A stretch of 64,000 bases of DNA from CASQEL01 sp036655975 (GTDB lineage Bacteria; Desulfobacterota; Desulfovibrionia; Desulfovibrionales; Desulfovibrionaceae), in contig JAVVPD010000001.1 in NCBI GenBank assembly GCA_036655975.1, forward strand, positions 12,378 to 76,377. The letters are read 5' to 3'. A program made the position numbers and the translations under genes. Shown one piece after another: positions 43,521 through 51,417 of this stretch. The notes under the pieces are model-generated. The model did not search any database. It had not been told where the DNA came from and saw nothing but the letters and a program-made list of their open reading frames with translations. The number at the start of each line of letters is the position of its first letter. The stretch's first letter is position 1.

Positions 43521-44750
43521 ATGTCCCTTTCCCCTCCCGCCGCGTTGCCCATGGGCCTGCGCCTGGCAAATTTCTTCCGTCCCACGGAATTAACCACGGA
43601 ATTTGACAGGCGTATGTACGCTTTTTTGTTCATCCTTACCTTTGGCGGGGTGGTGGCCTTTCAGGCATGGACAACCCTCTATACCAATTATGCGGTTAAC
43701 GTGGTGGGCCTAAACGGGGCACAAAACGGTATTGTCCAAGGCATGCGCGAAGTTCCGGGCCTGCTTGGCATCGGCGTTATCGCCCTCTTATGGTGTGTAC
43801 GCGAGCAAACCCTTGCCGTTCTGGCTACCCTCACCTTGGGCCTTGGGGTTATGCTCACGGGCTTTTTTCCCCATTATGGGGGAATAGTCGTGTGCACCAT
43901 GATTATGTCTTTCGGCTTTCATTATTTTGAAACCGTCAACCAATCCCTCACCCTACAAGCCTACAACACCACCGTGGCCCCACTGGTTATCGGGCGCTTG
44001 CGCGGCATCACGGCGGGCGGTAATATTGTTGCGGGGCTGTTCATTCTGCTGAGCGCACAATGGCTGAGTTTTACCCAAATGTTTTTGGTTGCCGGTGTCT
44101 TAGCCATTGCCGCCGCAGCCTATGCCCTCACCCGCATGCCCGATATGCGCCACCTGCCCGTACAGCACAAAAATATGGTGCTGCGTTCCCGCTACTGGCT
44201 GTTCTACGCGTTAAGCTTTCTGGCAGGCGGAAGGCGACAAATATTTGTGGTGTTTTCCCTGTATCTGCTGGTGGAGCATTTTGACTATACCATCACGTCC
44301 ATTACGGTATTATTTTTAATTAATAACGGCATCAACTGGTTTCTCAATCCCTTCATTGGCAAGGCCATCAATACGTGGGGGGAACGCCGCCTACTGACTA
44401 TTGAATATTGCACCGTTTTGGTGATATTCTTGGGCTACGCATGGACTGACAGCCATCTTCTTGCGGGGTTTTTGTATATTATTGACCAAATTGTGTACAA
44501 TTTTTCCCTAGCGGTACGCACCTTTTTTCAAAAAATTGCCGCGCCCGCCGATATCGCGCCCAGTATGGCGGTCAACGTCACCATTAACCATATCGCCGCC
44601 GTGGTCGTGCCCGTGTTCGGCGGAATGCTCTGGCTGCTAGATTACCGAATCCCCTTTTACCTTGGTGCGGGTCTGGCGATTGTTTCCTTACTATTGGCCC
44701 AACGCATTGACGCGGAAATCCTAAAAAACCAACGCGCTGCCCGCGCATAA
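43521..44750 (+). CDS. Major facilitator superfamily transporter
   Basis: 409 residues from the ATG at 43521 (CAGGAG site; a GTG at 43515 would add two residues). About 12 helices: FLFILTFGGVVAFQAWTTLY, GLLGIGVIALLWCV, LAVLATLTLGLGVMLTGFF, GIVVCTMIMSFGFHYFETVN, NIVAGLFILLSAQWL, MFLVAGVLAIAAAAYALTRMP, FLAGGRRQIFVVFSLYLL, ITVLFLINNGINWFLNPFIG and more. The GRRQIFVVF and NFSLAVRTFFQKIA segments lie in the second half. Substrate unknown. It lies between two secreted proteins of unknown function, the second 23 bases downstream. Confidence 0.85.
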   Translation: MSLSPPAALPMGLRLANFFRPTELTTEFDRRMYAFLFILTFGGVVAFQAWTTLYTNYAVNVVGLNGAQNGIVQGMREVPGLLGIGVIALLWCVREQTLAVLATLTLGLGVMLTGFFPHYGGIVVCTMIMSFGFHYFETVNQSLTLQAYNTTVAPLVIGRLRGITAGGNIVAGLFILLSAQWLSFTQMFLVAGVLAIAAAAYALTRMPDMRHLPVQHKNMVLRSRYWLFYALSFLAGGRRQIFVVFSLYLLVEHFDYTITSITVLFLINNGINWFLNPFIGKAINTWGERRLLTIEYCTVLVIFLGYAWTDSHLLAGFLYIIDQIVYNFSLAVRTFFQKIAAPADIAPSMAVNVTINHIAAVVVPVFGGMLWLLDYRIPFYLGAGLAIVSLLLAQRIDAEILKNQRAARA

Positions 44751-44773
44751 ATGCATTACTCAAGGAGCCCCCT

Positions 44774-45250
44774 ATGCACATTTTTTTCCGTAACACCGCA
44801 TTGTTGCTGGCCTTGTGCCTATTTGTCCCTGCACTCACCCACGCGGCAGACGCCCAAGCCGGCAAAGCCATGGCCGACAAGCCCGCCAAAAATGTAGAAC
44901 GCCGCACCACCATTGCCGTTATCCACGAAGGCAATGACAGCATCGGCGCACGCTTGGCTACCCGCCTCAAGGAAACATTCAATGCCAGCAATCTTTTTGT
45001 GCTCAACGACAAAGACGCTCCCAAGGTTCGCCTGCTGCTGACCACCCAGCCCGAATTTTCTACCCGCCCCGCTGTGGGATCGGTCTATTCCGCCGTATGG
45101 ATTTTCAGCCAGAGTGACGCCCACCTTGGCTATCTCCTCGCCCGTGAGCTTGGTACCCTCAATATGGACGATGTGGATAACCTCGTGCAGCAGCTCGTGG
45201 AACGCACGGACGGTGTATCCGTAAAATACAGTTATTTATTTAATAATTAA
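44774..45250 (+). CDS. Predicted periplasmic protein of unknown function
   Basis: 158 residues with a signal peptide ending at LTHAAD and an AAGGAG site. The mature domain alternates strand and helix: TTIAVIHEGNDSIGARLATRLKETF in parts, LFVLNDKDAPKVRLLLTTQPE, SVYSAVWIFSQSDAHLGYLLARELGTL in parts. It looks like a small Rossmann-like or LpoB/CsgG-like fold, but no family is recognised. It starts 23 bases after the MFS gene and may work with it. Confidence 0.7.
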   Translation: MHIFFRNTALLLALCLFVPALTHAADAQAGKAMADKPAKNVERRTTIAVIHEGNDSIGARLATRLKETFNASNLFVLNDKDAPKVRLLLTTQPEFSTRPAVGSVYSAVWIFSQSDAHLGYLLARELGTLNMDDVDNLVQQLVERTDGVSVKYSYLFNN

Positions 45251-45289
45251 AGTATGTTATAAAAGTTACGCACATTGGAACATTTTGCT

Positions 45290-45355
45290 GGCGTAGGCGA
45301 AATGTACTTTCGCCGTAAAGCGCTGGAGGGAGCGTCTGGAATCAAAGATGCTTTA
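45290..45355 (+). repeat. Dispersed 66-bp palindromic repeat, copy B
   Basis: Same length and order as copy A: GGCGTAGGCGAAATGTAC, perfect stem GGCGAAA (45296-45302) / TTTCGCC (45308-45314), core GGGAGCGTCTGGAATCAAAG, end GATGCTTTA. It is the only copy not touching a gene end; the nearest stop is 40 bases before it. Confidence 0.85.
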
Positions 45356-45373
45356 GAAATATAAGCGACACCC

Positions 45374-45418
45374 AAAGCTTTCCCCTGCATGCTCTCTGAA
45401 GCAGGGGAAAGCTTTTTT
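45374..45418 (+). terminator. Strong intrinsic terminator
   Basis: Perfect 15-bp stem: AAAGCTTTCCCCTGC (45374-45388) / GCAGGGGAAAGCTTT (45401-45415), 12-base loop, and a T-run to 45418. It ends transcription from the MFS/secreted-protein genes, 124 bases after the last stop. Confidence 0.88.
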
Positions 45419-45708
45419 AATTAATAATTACATGCTAGTATCCTATTTACGCACACTAGGAACACAAAGAACAAACAGACCTTTCCCCAGCGCGGCGGTC
45501 GGCACACAAACTGGACAAAGGCCCCGCCCAACTATAGTTTATGACTATATATTAGCGCATTTTTTGTCACGGCTACGAAAGACGGCTTGTATATCGTCTT
45601 TGATTAAGGCATACTTTGTGAACAATTGCACGAACAGCGCGCAAGAAAATTCACCACCCGCCGGATATATCACTAACCTATTGCAGTCTACGGTATGAGG
45701 AATCACCA

Positions 45709-46725
45709 ATGAAAAAAGTCACAGTAGCAATCAACGGCTTTGGTCGTATCGGTCGTCAGGTATTTCGCGCTTTACACAGTAAGTACCAAGATACCGTCGA
45801 AGTGGTTGCCATCAATGATTTGTATGATGCGGAAACAAATTTTCACCTACTCGAATATGATTCGGTGTACGGGCGGGCCTTTTTAGACGCAAAGGTCACG
45901 GGGCAGGACGTACGCGTGGGGGCGTGGAATGTGCATTGCTTTGCCGAGCGCGACCCCAAACAATTGCGTTGGAGCGACTATGGCGTGGACGTTGTGGTGG
46001 AATCCACGGGGATTTTCCGTTCCGCCAAGGACGCACACGTGCATATCGACAATGGCGCCAAAAAAGTTATCATCACCGCCCCAGCGAAAGAAGAAGACCT
46101 GACCATCGTCATGGGCGTCAACGATGACCAATACGATCCCGCCAAGCATCATATTCTGTCCAATGCCTCGTGTACGACCAATTGCCTCGCACCCGCCGCT
46201 TTTGTGGTGCACGAGCAATTCGGCATCAAACAGGGCACCATGCTCACCGTGCACTCCTATACCAACGACCAACGCATTTTGGATATGGCCCATAAAGACC
46301 TGCGCCGCGCCCGTGCCGCCGCCTGTAGCATAATTCCCACCTCCACAGGGGCTGCTCAGGCCGTTGCCAAGGTCATTCCTGCCCTCAAAGGCCGTTTCAC
46401 CGGCTATTCCCTGCGTGTGCCCACCCCCACCGTGTCCATCGTGGATTTTACGGCTCTGCTGGAAAAACCCACGGATACGGCAGGCCTGCGCGCCGCGCTT
46501 CAGCACGCGTCAGAAACCAAGCTCCGGGGAATTCTTGAGTATAATGACAAGCCCCTCGTGTCCATGGACTTCAAAGGCAATGCCCATTCCTCCATTCTTG
46601 ATGCCGAATACACCACCGTTCAAGACGGCACCCTCGCCAAAATTGTCGCGTGGTACGATAATGAATGGGGCTATTCCTGCCGTGTCTGCGACGTTATCTG
46701 CCTCATGCACAGCAAGGGCCTATAA
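45709..46725 (+). CDS. gap: Glyceraldehyde-3-phosphate dehydrogenase
   Basis: 338 residues. VAINGFGRIGRQVFRAL is the NAD-binding start, the catalytic Cys is in SNASCTTNCLAP, and His in the TVHSYTNDQ segment; RAAACSIIPTSTGAAQAV and WYDNEWGYSCRV follow. It oxidises glyceraldehyde-3-phosphate with NAD+ and phosphate in glycolysis, or works in reverse in gluconeogenesis. It is monocistronic between strong terminators; ATGAGGA serves as the ribosome-binding site. Confidence 0.97.
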   Translation: MKKVTVAINGFGRIGRQVFRALHSKYQDTVEVVAINDLYDAETNFHLLEYDSVYGRAFLDAKVTGQDVRVGAWNVHCFAERDPKQLRWSDYGVDVVVESTGIFRSAKDAHVHIDNGAKKVIITAPAKEEDLTIVMGVNDDQYDPAKHHILSNASCTTNCLAPAAFVVHEQFGIKQGTMLTVHSYTNDQRILDMAHKDLRRARAAACSIIPTSTGAAQAVAKVIPALKGRFTGYSLRVPTPTVSIVDFTALLEKPTDTAGLRAALQHASETKLRGILEYNDKPLVSMDFKGNAHSSILDAEYTTVQDGTLAKIVAWYDNEWGYSCRVCDVICLMHSKGL

Positions 46726-46737
46726 ACTTTTTTTCCG

Positions 46738-46802
46738 CCTATAAAAAACCACAGGCTTTCTCCGCAACAAGGGCGCGGGGAAAGCCTGTGGTTTTTTATA
46801 GG
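46738..46802. terminator. Bidirectional terminator between gap and nrfA
   Basis: A perfect 23-bp stem: 46738-46760 pairs with 46780-46802, loop of 19 bases. The ends are A-rich on the left and T-rich on the right (GTGGTTTTTTAT), so both strands have a U-tract inside the base of the stem. It fits gap termination rightward and nrfA termination leftward. Confidence 0.88.
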
Positions 46803-46823
46803 CTCGAACATGTTATGAAGGGT

Positions 46824-46852
46824 GACACGGGGAAGCACAGCTCCCCCGTGTC
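46824..46852 (-). terminator. Hairpin directly after nrfA
   Basis: GACACGGGG (46824-46832) / CCCCGTGTC (46844-46852), 9-bp stem, 15 bases beyond the nrfA stop on the minus strand. No T-tract; it probably protects the nrfHA 3' end ahead of the bidirectional terminator. Confidence 0.5.
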
Positions 46853-46867
46853 GGTATCCATTACTTC

Positions 46868-48412
46868 TTACTTCTGGCTTATCTTCTTCTGTCCGTCCCA
46901 CACCTGATCGGCTTGGGGAAGCACCGGCAGCAGCTTCAGCCACGGGTGTGACTGCAGGTAGGCCGGGTCTTGTTGGAGCTTGCGGCTCATGGTCTTAATG
47001 GGCGGAACAATAGCCTTAATGTCACCGGCAAGGGCGGCGTTGATGCCGTACTTGGTGGCGGCAGTGGCGTCGTCAATAGCCTTTTGGCTGTATTCCATGG
47101 AAGACATTAAGGTATCCAGCGCCTTGGCGGGGTTATGGAAGCCCACGCTGTTTTCGGCGGAAACATAATCCCAGAACAACTGACCCTTGCGGATCATTTC
47201 ACGGGCATTTTGCATCAGCTCAACGTAATTATCAGCCTTAGGCCCAGCATAGGCATCTGCCAAACGCACGGATTCATGGGCCTTTACGGACAATTCCTGC
47301 GCCAGCAACAATTGCTTGAAGGTTTTTTCCTGCGTATAGAGCACACGCCCGCGCAGATATTCAGGGCTCTTATCCGCGTGACACTTGCGGCAGGCGGTCA
47401 TATTGGGATCTTTGAGGGGCGCGGTCATCCAGTGACTGGATATCTTCTGCCCGTCAACCTTCTGGTAGGCCATATGACAATCCGCACACGCAACCCCAGC
47501 CGCGCCGTGGGGGCCATCGATCCAGGTTTCATATTCTGGATGCTGCATCTTGATCATCGGGGTTTTGGATGCCGGATGTACCCAATCAGCAAAGGGCCCG
47601 TTCTTAGGGCCGTGTTCCTTATAATATTCGTACATATCGTTGGGGCCAAAACCCTTATCCCACGGGAATACAGGCTTGGCAGCCGGGCCATTGTCTTTGT
47701 GGGTAAAGTAGTATTCCACGTGACATTGGGCGCACACAAGAGAACGCATTTCGTTGCGCGACATTTTTTCGGGATCCTTGCCCGAACGCTTGAGCCAATC
47801 CTTCATGGGTTCGGAATAGAAACGCAGCTTCATGGTCTGCGGATCATGACAGGTGGCGCAAGAAACAGAATGATCCTTGGCGTCAAGCTTATCACGGAAC
47901 TGGTTGACATCTTTGGACCAGAAGGCGTCGCCATCGGCCTTAACCCATTCCATCATCTTGGGGGTTTTACAATTCCAGCAGGTGGCGGGCAAGCCGCCCT
48001 TTTCCGCATAGCGATTGATGCGGTCGATGTTTACAAAGTCTTGCACGGCATAGGTGTGACCACGGGCTTCACGGTATTCGTACATAAAAGGATAGCCCAG
48101 CCACAAATTCTTCAAATAGGGCTGTGCATGCTTATAGCCTTCCGGCAAGGGATCGCTATTATTATTCTTCATGTACGGTACCGAGCCTTTATACTCGGTC
48201 ATAACCGTACTTTCGTTATTTTTTTGGTAGCTTTCGCTTTGTTTAGGGAAAGCCGCCTTAAATGCGGAAGTCCGCAATTCGTCAGCCGCAAGGCCCGTTT
48301 TGTAGGTGGGCGTCTTCAGTTCTGTAGTAACATCGTCAGAGCAGCCGCTCACGAGGGCTGCGCCCATAAGGGCCGTGACCGCAATGCCGATGGTGAATAT
48401 CCGCTTATTCAT
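46868..48412 (-). CDS. nrfA: Cytochrome c nitrite reductase, catalytic pentaheme subunit
   Basis: 514 residues. A lipobox LVSGC near residue 24 marks it as the lipoprotein form. Five heme sites are seen: catalytic CWNCK at 145-149 with Lys as ligand, and CATCH 185-189, CAQCH 227-231, CADCH 309-313, CRKCH 341-345. It reduces nitrite to ammonium with six electrons, and also NO and hydroxylamine, in the periplasm bound to NrfH. In sulfate reducers it mainly detoxifies nitrite. nrfH precedes it and overlaps it by eight bases; a sigma-54 promoter lies ahead of nrfH. Confidence 0.97.
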   Translation of the reverse strand: MNKRIFTIGIAVTALMGAALVSGCSDDVTTELKTPTYKTGLAADELRTSAFKAAFPKQSESYQKNNESTVMTEYKGSVPYMKNNNSDPLPEGYKHAQPYLKNLWLGYPFMYEYREARGHTYAVQDFVNIDRINRYAEKGGLPATCWNCKTPKMMEWVKADGDAFWSKDVNQFRDKLDAKDHSVSCATCHDPQTMKLRFYSEPMKDWLKRSGKDPEKMSRNEMRSLVCAQCHVEYYFTHKDNGPAAKPVFPWDKGFGPNDMYEYYKEHGPKNGPFADWVHPASKTPMIKMQHPEYETWIDGPHGAAGVACADCHMAYQKVDGQKISSHWMTAPLKDPNMTACRKCHADKSPEYLRGRVLYTQEKTFKQLLLAQELSVKAHESVRLADAYAGPKADNYVELMQNAREMIRKGQLFWDYVSAENSVGFHNPAKALDTLMSSMEYSQKAIDDATAATKYGINAALAGDIKAIVPPIKTMSRKLQQDPAYLQSHPWLKLLPVLPQADQVWDGQKKISQK

Positions 48413-48872
48413 AGGCTACCGTCCTTGTGCTGATAGGCTTCTGGCGCATATGCGCGTTACTGCGGTGGCAATCAACGCAATAGGGTTTTGCCTCCATACT
48501 GGCTACATTCGCATTGGTCATGGTGTGACAACGCTTACAATTGGCGTTGACCACTTCCTTGGTGCGTAAGCTGGTAGGAATAGGCACATCATTGCCAGCC
48601 ATATTTCCCAAAAAGTCGCGCGTACCTTCTGCGGCTTTAAACGGAATTTTCGCAGCCAAGTTGACGGGTGCGTGGCATTCGTTACAAGCCAAATTCGCGT
48701 GGGTAGAAATTTTGTGCGTCAACGCCGCTTCCTGCATCACGTGACACGTGCCACAGAAGGGCCGTTGATCCGTCATACGCATAGCCCCGGCAGCACCTGC
48801 CAAAAGCACCACCCCTAGCGCAATCCCTCCCAAGAACACTTTAAGCCCTGGTCCATTGCGGGGTATTCCCAT
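48405..48872 (-). CDS. nrfH: NrfH tetraheme quinol dehydrogenase subunit
   Basis: 155 residues from the ATG at 48872, which follows AAGGAGG; the frame is open to 48899. One N-terminal helix (VFLGGIALGVVLLAGAAGA) anchors it in the membrane. Four c-type heme motifs follow: CGTCHVM, CNECH, CKRCH, CVDCH. The CGTCHVM form matches heme 1 of NrfH, where the Met is an unusual axial ligand next to the menaquinol site. It passes electrons from menaquinol to NrfA. It is the first gene of nrfHA. Confidence 0.95.
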   Translation of the reverse strand: MGIPRNGPGLKVFLGGIALGVVLLAGAAGAMRMTDQRPFCGTCHVMQEAALTHKISTHANLACNECHAPVNLAAKIPFKAAEGTRDFLGNMAGNDVPIPTSLRTKEVVNANCKRCHTMTNANVASMEAKPYCVDCHRSNAHMRQKPISTRTVAYE

Positions 48873-48939
48873 AAACAGCCTCCTTTTCCGTACAAACAAT
48901 CATTCAACACTCCTACACATTCCATCAAAGAGAAGGAAA

Positions 48940-48954
48940 GCAATAATTGTGCCT
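48940..48954 (-). promoter_or_regulatory. Sigma-54 (-24/-12) promoter of nrfHA
   Basis: On the minus strand AGGCAC (48954-48949), AATTA, TTGC (48943-48940), giving the exact GG-N10-GC spacing of sigma-54 promoters. The start would be near 48928, about 55 bases ahead of the nrfH ATG. A sigma-54-dependent response regulator is encoded divergently next door. Confidence 0.7.
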
Positions 48955-48964
48955 AAAAGCACAA
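48947..48964. promoter_or_regulatory. Perfect palindrome TTGTGC-N6-GCACAA over the nrf promoter
   Basis: TTGTGC (48947-48952), CTAAAA, GCACAA (48959-48964). The form resembles Crp/Fnr-family sites such as that of HcpR. It overlaps the -24 element, so a protein bound here should block the sigma-54 promoter. Part of the symmetry could come from the promoter element itself. Confidence 0.4.
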
Positions 48965-48995
48965 GAAGTCAATACTATTTTTACATTTATAATCC

Positions 48996-49047
48996 CACTA
49001 TGTTAAGAAATAGTGCGGAATTTTAGGCCTGCGAACACTTGCACTAT
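48996..49047. promoter_or_regulatory. CACTAT half-sites upstream of nrfHA (enhancer candidate)
   Basis: CACTAT (48996-49001), ATAGTG (49010-49015) form a palindrome with an 8-base spacer; a third CACTAT is at 49042-49047, within GCACTATT that mirrors AATAGTGC at 49009-49016. The first pair lies about 70-90 bases upstream of the predicted nrfH start, a usual place for a sigma-54 activator. Confidence 0.5.
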
Positions 49048-49095
49048 TCAGAAAAATCTGACAAGTTTTTCATAAAAGACTGACAGGAGTGGGCC

Positions 49096-51417
49096 ATGAA
49101 ACATTTCCTACGCTGGAACACCCTCCGCACACCCTTATTATTTGCGCTACTCTGGTGTGTACTCATGGTCGTGTTATACTCGCAGGCGGTGCGCGCTAAA
49201 GACGCACACACCACAGAACTGGCTTTAATCCAAACCCGCACCCTGTACGACCACATTGTAGATACCCGCGCATGGAATGCCCGCCACGGCGGTGTGTATG
49301 TACTGGAAAGTCCGCAAGGCCAACCAAACATGTGGATTCCCGAGACTATCCGCAGTTTACAAACAAAAGACAACAAAACCCTTGTGCTGATGAACCCCGC
49401 CTATATGAGCCGCCAAATTGCCGACATGGCCGCCTCACACGGCAGCGCCTTCCGCATTACCAGTCAAAAACCGCTGCGCCCGGAAAATGCTGCGGACGCG
49501 TGGGAAGACAGCGCCCTGTCCCAATGTCTGATGGGTCTGCCTGAAGTGTTTGCGCTAGAAACGGCAAGCACCCCTCCCCGCTATCGCTATATGGCCCCCC
49601 TCCGCACCGAGGAAGCCTGCTTGCATTGTCACAGCCACAATAAAGTGGGCGATGTGCGCGGCGGAATCAGCGTGACATTAGACGCGCAGCCCTTTTTACG
49701 CACCATGACCGACTACAACCGTAGCCTGGGCTTTGCCTATGCTTTACTAGGGCTTACGGGAATGATGGGCATCGGCGGGGCCACCTTTGGCATGAGTTAT
49801 CGCCGCGCTTTAGCTGAAGAAGCCAATCGACTGAAAAGCACTTTTCTGGCGAACATGAGCCACGATATGCGAACCCCACTCAACGGCATTCTGGGTATGG
49901 CGGAAATTTTGTCCGCCAAAAATGAATCGCCCACGGTAAAACACAGGGCGGTACGGTATTTATACGAAGCCACAAGCACCCTGCTGGAAATGGTGACAGA
50001 TCTCACCGAGCATGCCGTGCTGGATGCGGAGAAATTGCACATCCGCCCCCAAGCCTATGCGGTGAACACCATGGTGGAGACCTGCTGCCAAATGTTTGAA
50101 CCCGTGTGCCGGGCCAAGGGTATCGCTTTTTCATGGCAGGTGGATCAAAGCGTCCCCGCCGTGCTGATAGGCGACGCCTTTCGCTTGCGCCAAGCTTTGG
50201 GCAATCTCCTCAGCAATGCGATTAAATTTACCGCACAGGGCAGCATTACGGTACGCGCAGGCTTTATCCCCCATCCCCACCAGCCCTCTGAGGGGATCTT
50301 ATCCATTAGGGTACAGGACAGCGGGCAAGGTATTGACCCCACCGAACACGAAAACATTTTTGAACGCTTTGAACGCGGCAGTGCCGCCGTGCAGGCGGGT
50401 ATGAGCGGTACGGGACTGGGGCTGGGCATTTCGCGCGAAATAGCCCGACTGATGGGCGGCGATGTCAGCGTGACCAGTGCAGCGGGGCAAGGGGCAACCT
50501 TCACCTTGAGCGCGGCCCAACAATGCCCCGAAGCCTGTTCCCGTCAGGCTTCATCCGCACAAGAGCCCACCAGTGCACAGGGGCCTTCTTCCCCTTCTTT
50601 AAACGCCATGCGCCTAGAAAAGCATATTTTGCTGGCAGAAGACAATGCCGTCAGCGCTTTTTACGTGTCCCATGTCCTCAAACAGGCCGGCTATCAGTTG
50701 CGCCATGTGCGTGACGGTGATGCGGTGCTCGCAGTGATGGAAGAAAAAACGGCTCCCCTGCCCGTGGACCTCCTGGTACTGGACCTGCGTATGCCCAAAC
50801 TGGACGGGCTGACGGTGGCCCACCGTGTGCGGGCCCAAGCGACCACGGCCCATGTGCCCATTGTGGTGATGACGGCTTCCCTGACACCCGAAGAATGTGC
50901 CGAGCTAAAAACCCTTGGTATTACTGATCATCTACTCAAGCCCGTGGGGGCATGCCGTCTGGTGCAACGCATGGACGCCGTACTGGGGCTGGCGCCCCTC
51001 CCCGAACAGGAGAACACCGTGCCGGAAAAAATTCCCCACCCCCCCGCCGAAAGTGACAGAGTGCCCATTTTTGACCGCGAAGCCGCCGCCGCAGACTTGA
51101 GCGCCGACCCTGCGGATCCGGCTCAGGGCCAGGCCCTACTCACCCGCCTGTGCGAGGTGTTTTTCGCCGATCTTCCCCAGCAATTGTGCGCCTTGCGCGC
51201 GGCAGTGGACGCGGGTGATATTTCTACAGCCCAGAACCTCGGGCATGCGCTAAAAAATTCGGCGGGCACGCTCCACGCCCTGCGTTTACGTGCGGCTGGC
51301 ATGCGTATGGAGCAGGCTAGCAGCGCGCAGCTCGCGCAGGCTTTAAACGATATTGAACTGTGTACACAGCAATTGCTGGTCTACTGGAGAGAAAAGCACT
51401 CATGGCCCACATCTTAA
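49096..51417 (+). CDS. Hybrid histidine kinase with periplasmic heme-motif (DUF3365-like) sensor, receiver and Hpt
   Basis: 773 residues. N-terminal helix about 13-30; periplasmic domain 31-205 of the Tll0287/DUF3365 type with one c-heme motif CLHCH at 175-179; second helix about 212-233; HisKA with His256 in SHDMRTPL; HATPase with NAIKF, DSGQGID and GTGLGLGIS; receiver with Asp563 in LVLDLRMPKLDG; Hpt with His717 in LGHALKNSAGTL. Phosphate can pass His-Asp-His to the response regulator gene, which overlaps its end by 16 bases. It is divergent from nrfHA. Desulfovibrio vulgaris has a comparable kinase/regulator pair (NrfS/NrfR) controlling nrfHA; equivalence here is inferred. Confidence 0.9.
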   Translation: MKHFLRWNTLRTPLLFALLWCVLMVVLYSQAVRAKDAHTTELALIQTRTLYDHIVDTRAWNARHGGVYVLESPQGQPNMWIPETIRSLQTKDNKTLVLMNPAYMSRQIADMAASHGSAFRITSQKPLRPENAADAWEDSALSQCLMGLPEVFALETASTPPRYRYMAPLRTEEACLHCHSHNKVGDVRGGISVTLDAQPFLRTMTDYNRSLGFAYALLGLTGMMGIGGATFGMSYRRALAEEANRLKSTFLANMSHDMRTPLNGILGMAEILSAKNESPTVKHRAVRYLYEATSTLLEMVTDLTEHAVLDAEKLHIRPQAYAVNTMVETCCQMFEPVCRAKGIAFSWQVDQSVPAVLIGDAFRLRQALGNLLSNAIKFTAQGSITVRAGFIPHPHQPSEGILSIRVQDSGQGIDPTEHENIFERFERGSAAVQAGMSGTGLGLGISREIARLMGGDVSVTSAAGQGATFTLSAAQQCPEACSRQASSAQEPTSAQGPSSPSLNAMRLEKHILLAEDNAVSAFYVSHVLKQAGYQLRHVRDGDAVLAVMEEKTAPLPVDLLVLDLRMPKLDGLTVAHRVRAQATTAHVPIVVMTASLTPEECAELKTLGITDHLLKPVGACRLVQRMDAVLGLAPLPEQENTVPEKIPHPPAESDRVPIFDREAAAADLSADPADPAQGQALLTRLCEVFFADLPQQLCALRAAVDAGDISTAQNLGHALKNSAGTLHALRLRAAGMRMEQASSAQLAQALNDIELCTQQLLVYWREKHSWPTS

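Larger units (their letters stand above)
45251..45708. other. 458-bp gene-free region before gap
   Basis: Holds repeat copy B (45290-45355), a strong terminator (45374-45418) and then about 290 bases that should contain the gap promoter. A short inverted repeat AAAGACG (45578-45584) / CGTCTTT (45595-45601) is present. A reading frame at 45432-45698 has no ribosome-binding site and an unnatural composition, so it is not called. No tRNA or recognisable riboswitch is seen. Confidence 0.6.

Noticed and set aside
45432..45698. Open frame of 88 codons in the gene-free region before gap
   Set aside because: No ribosome-binding site, low-complexity and mixed composition, and it spans the expected gap promoter region.
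47135..48433. Long open frame of 432 codons antisense to nrfA
   Set aside because: It is the mirror of a secure pentaheme nitrite reductase gene; its protein has no domain pattern and follows nrfA codon bias.
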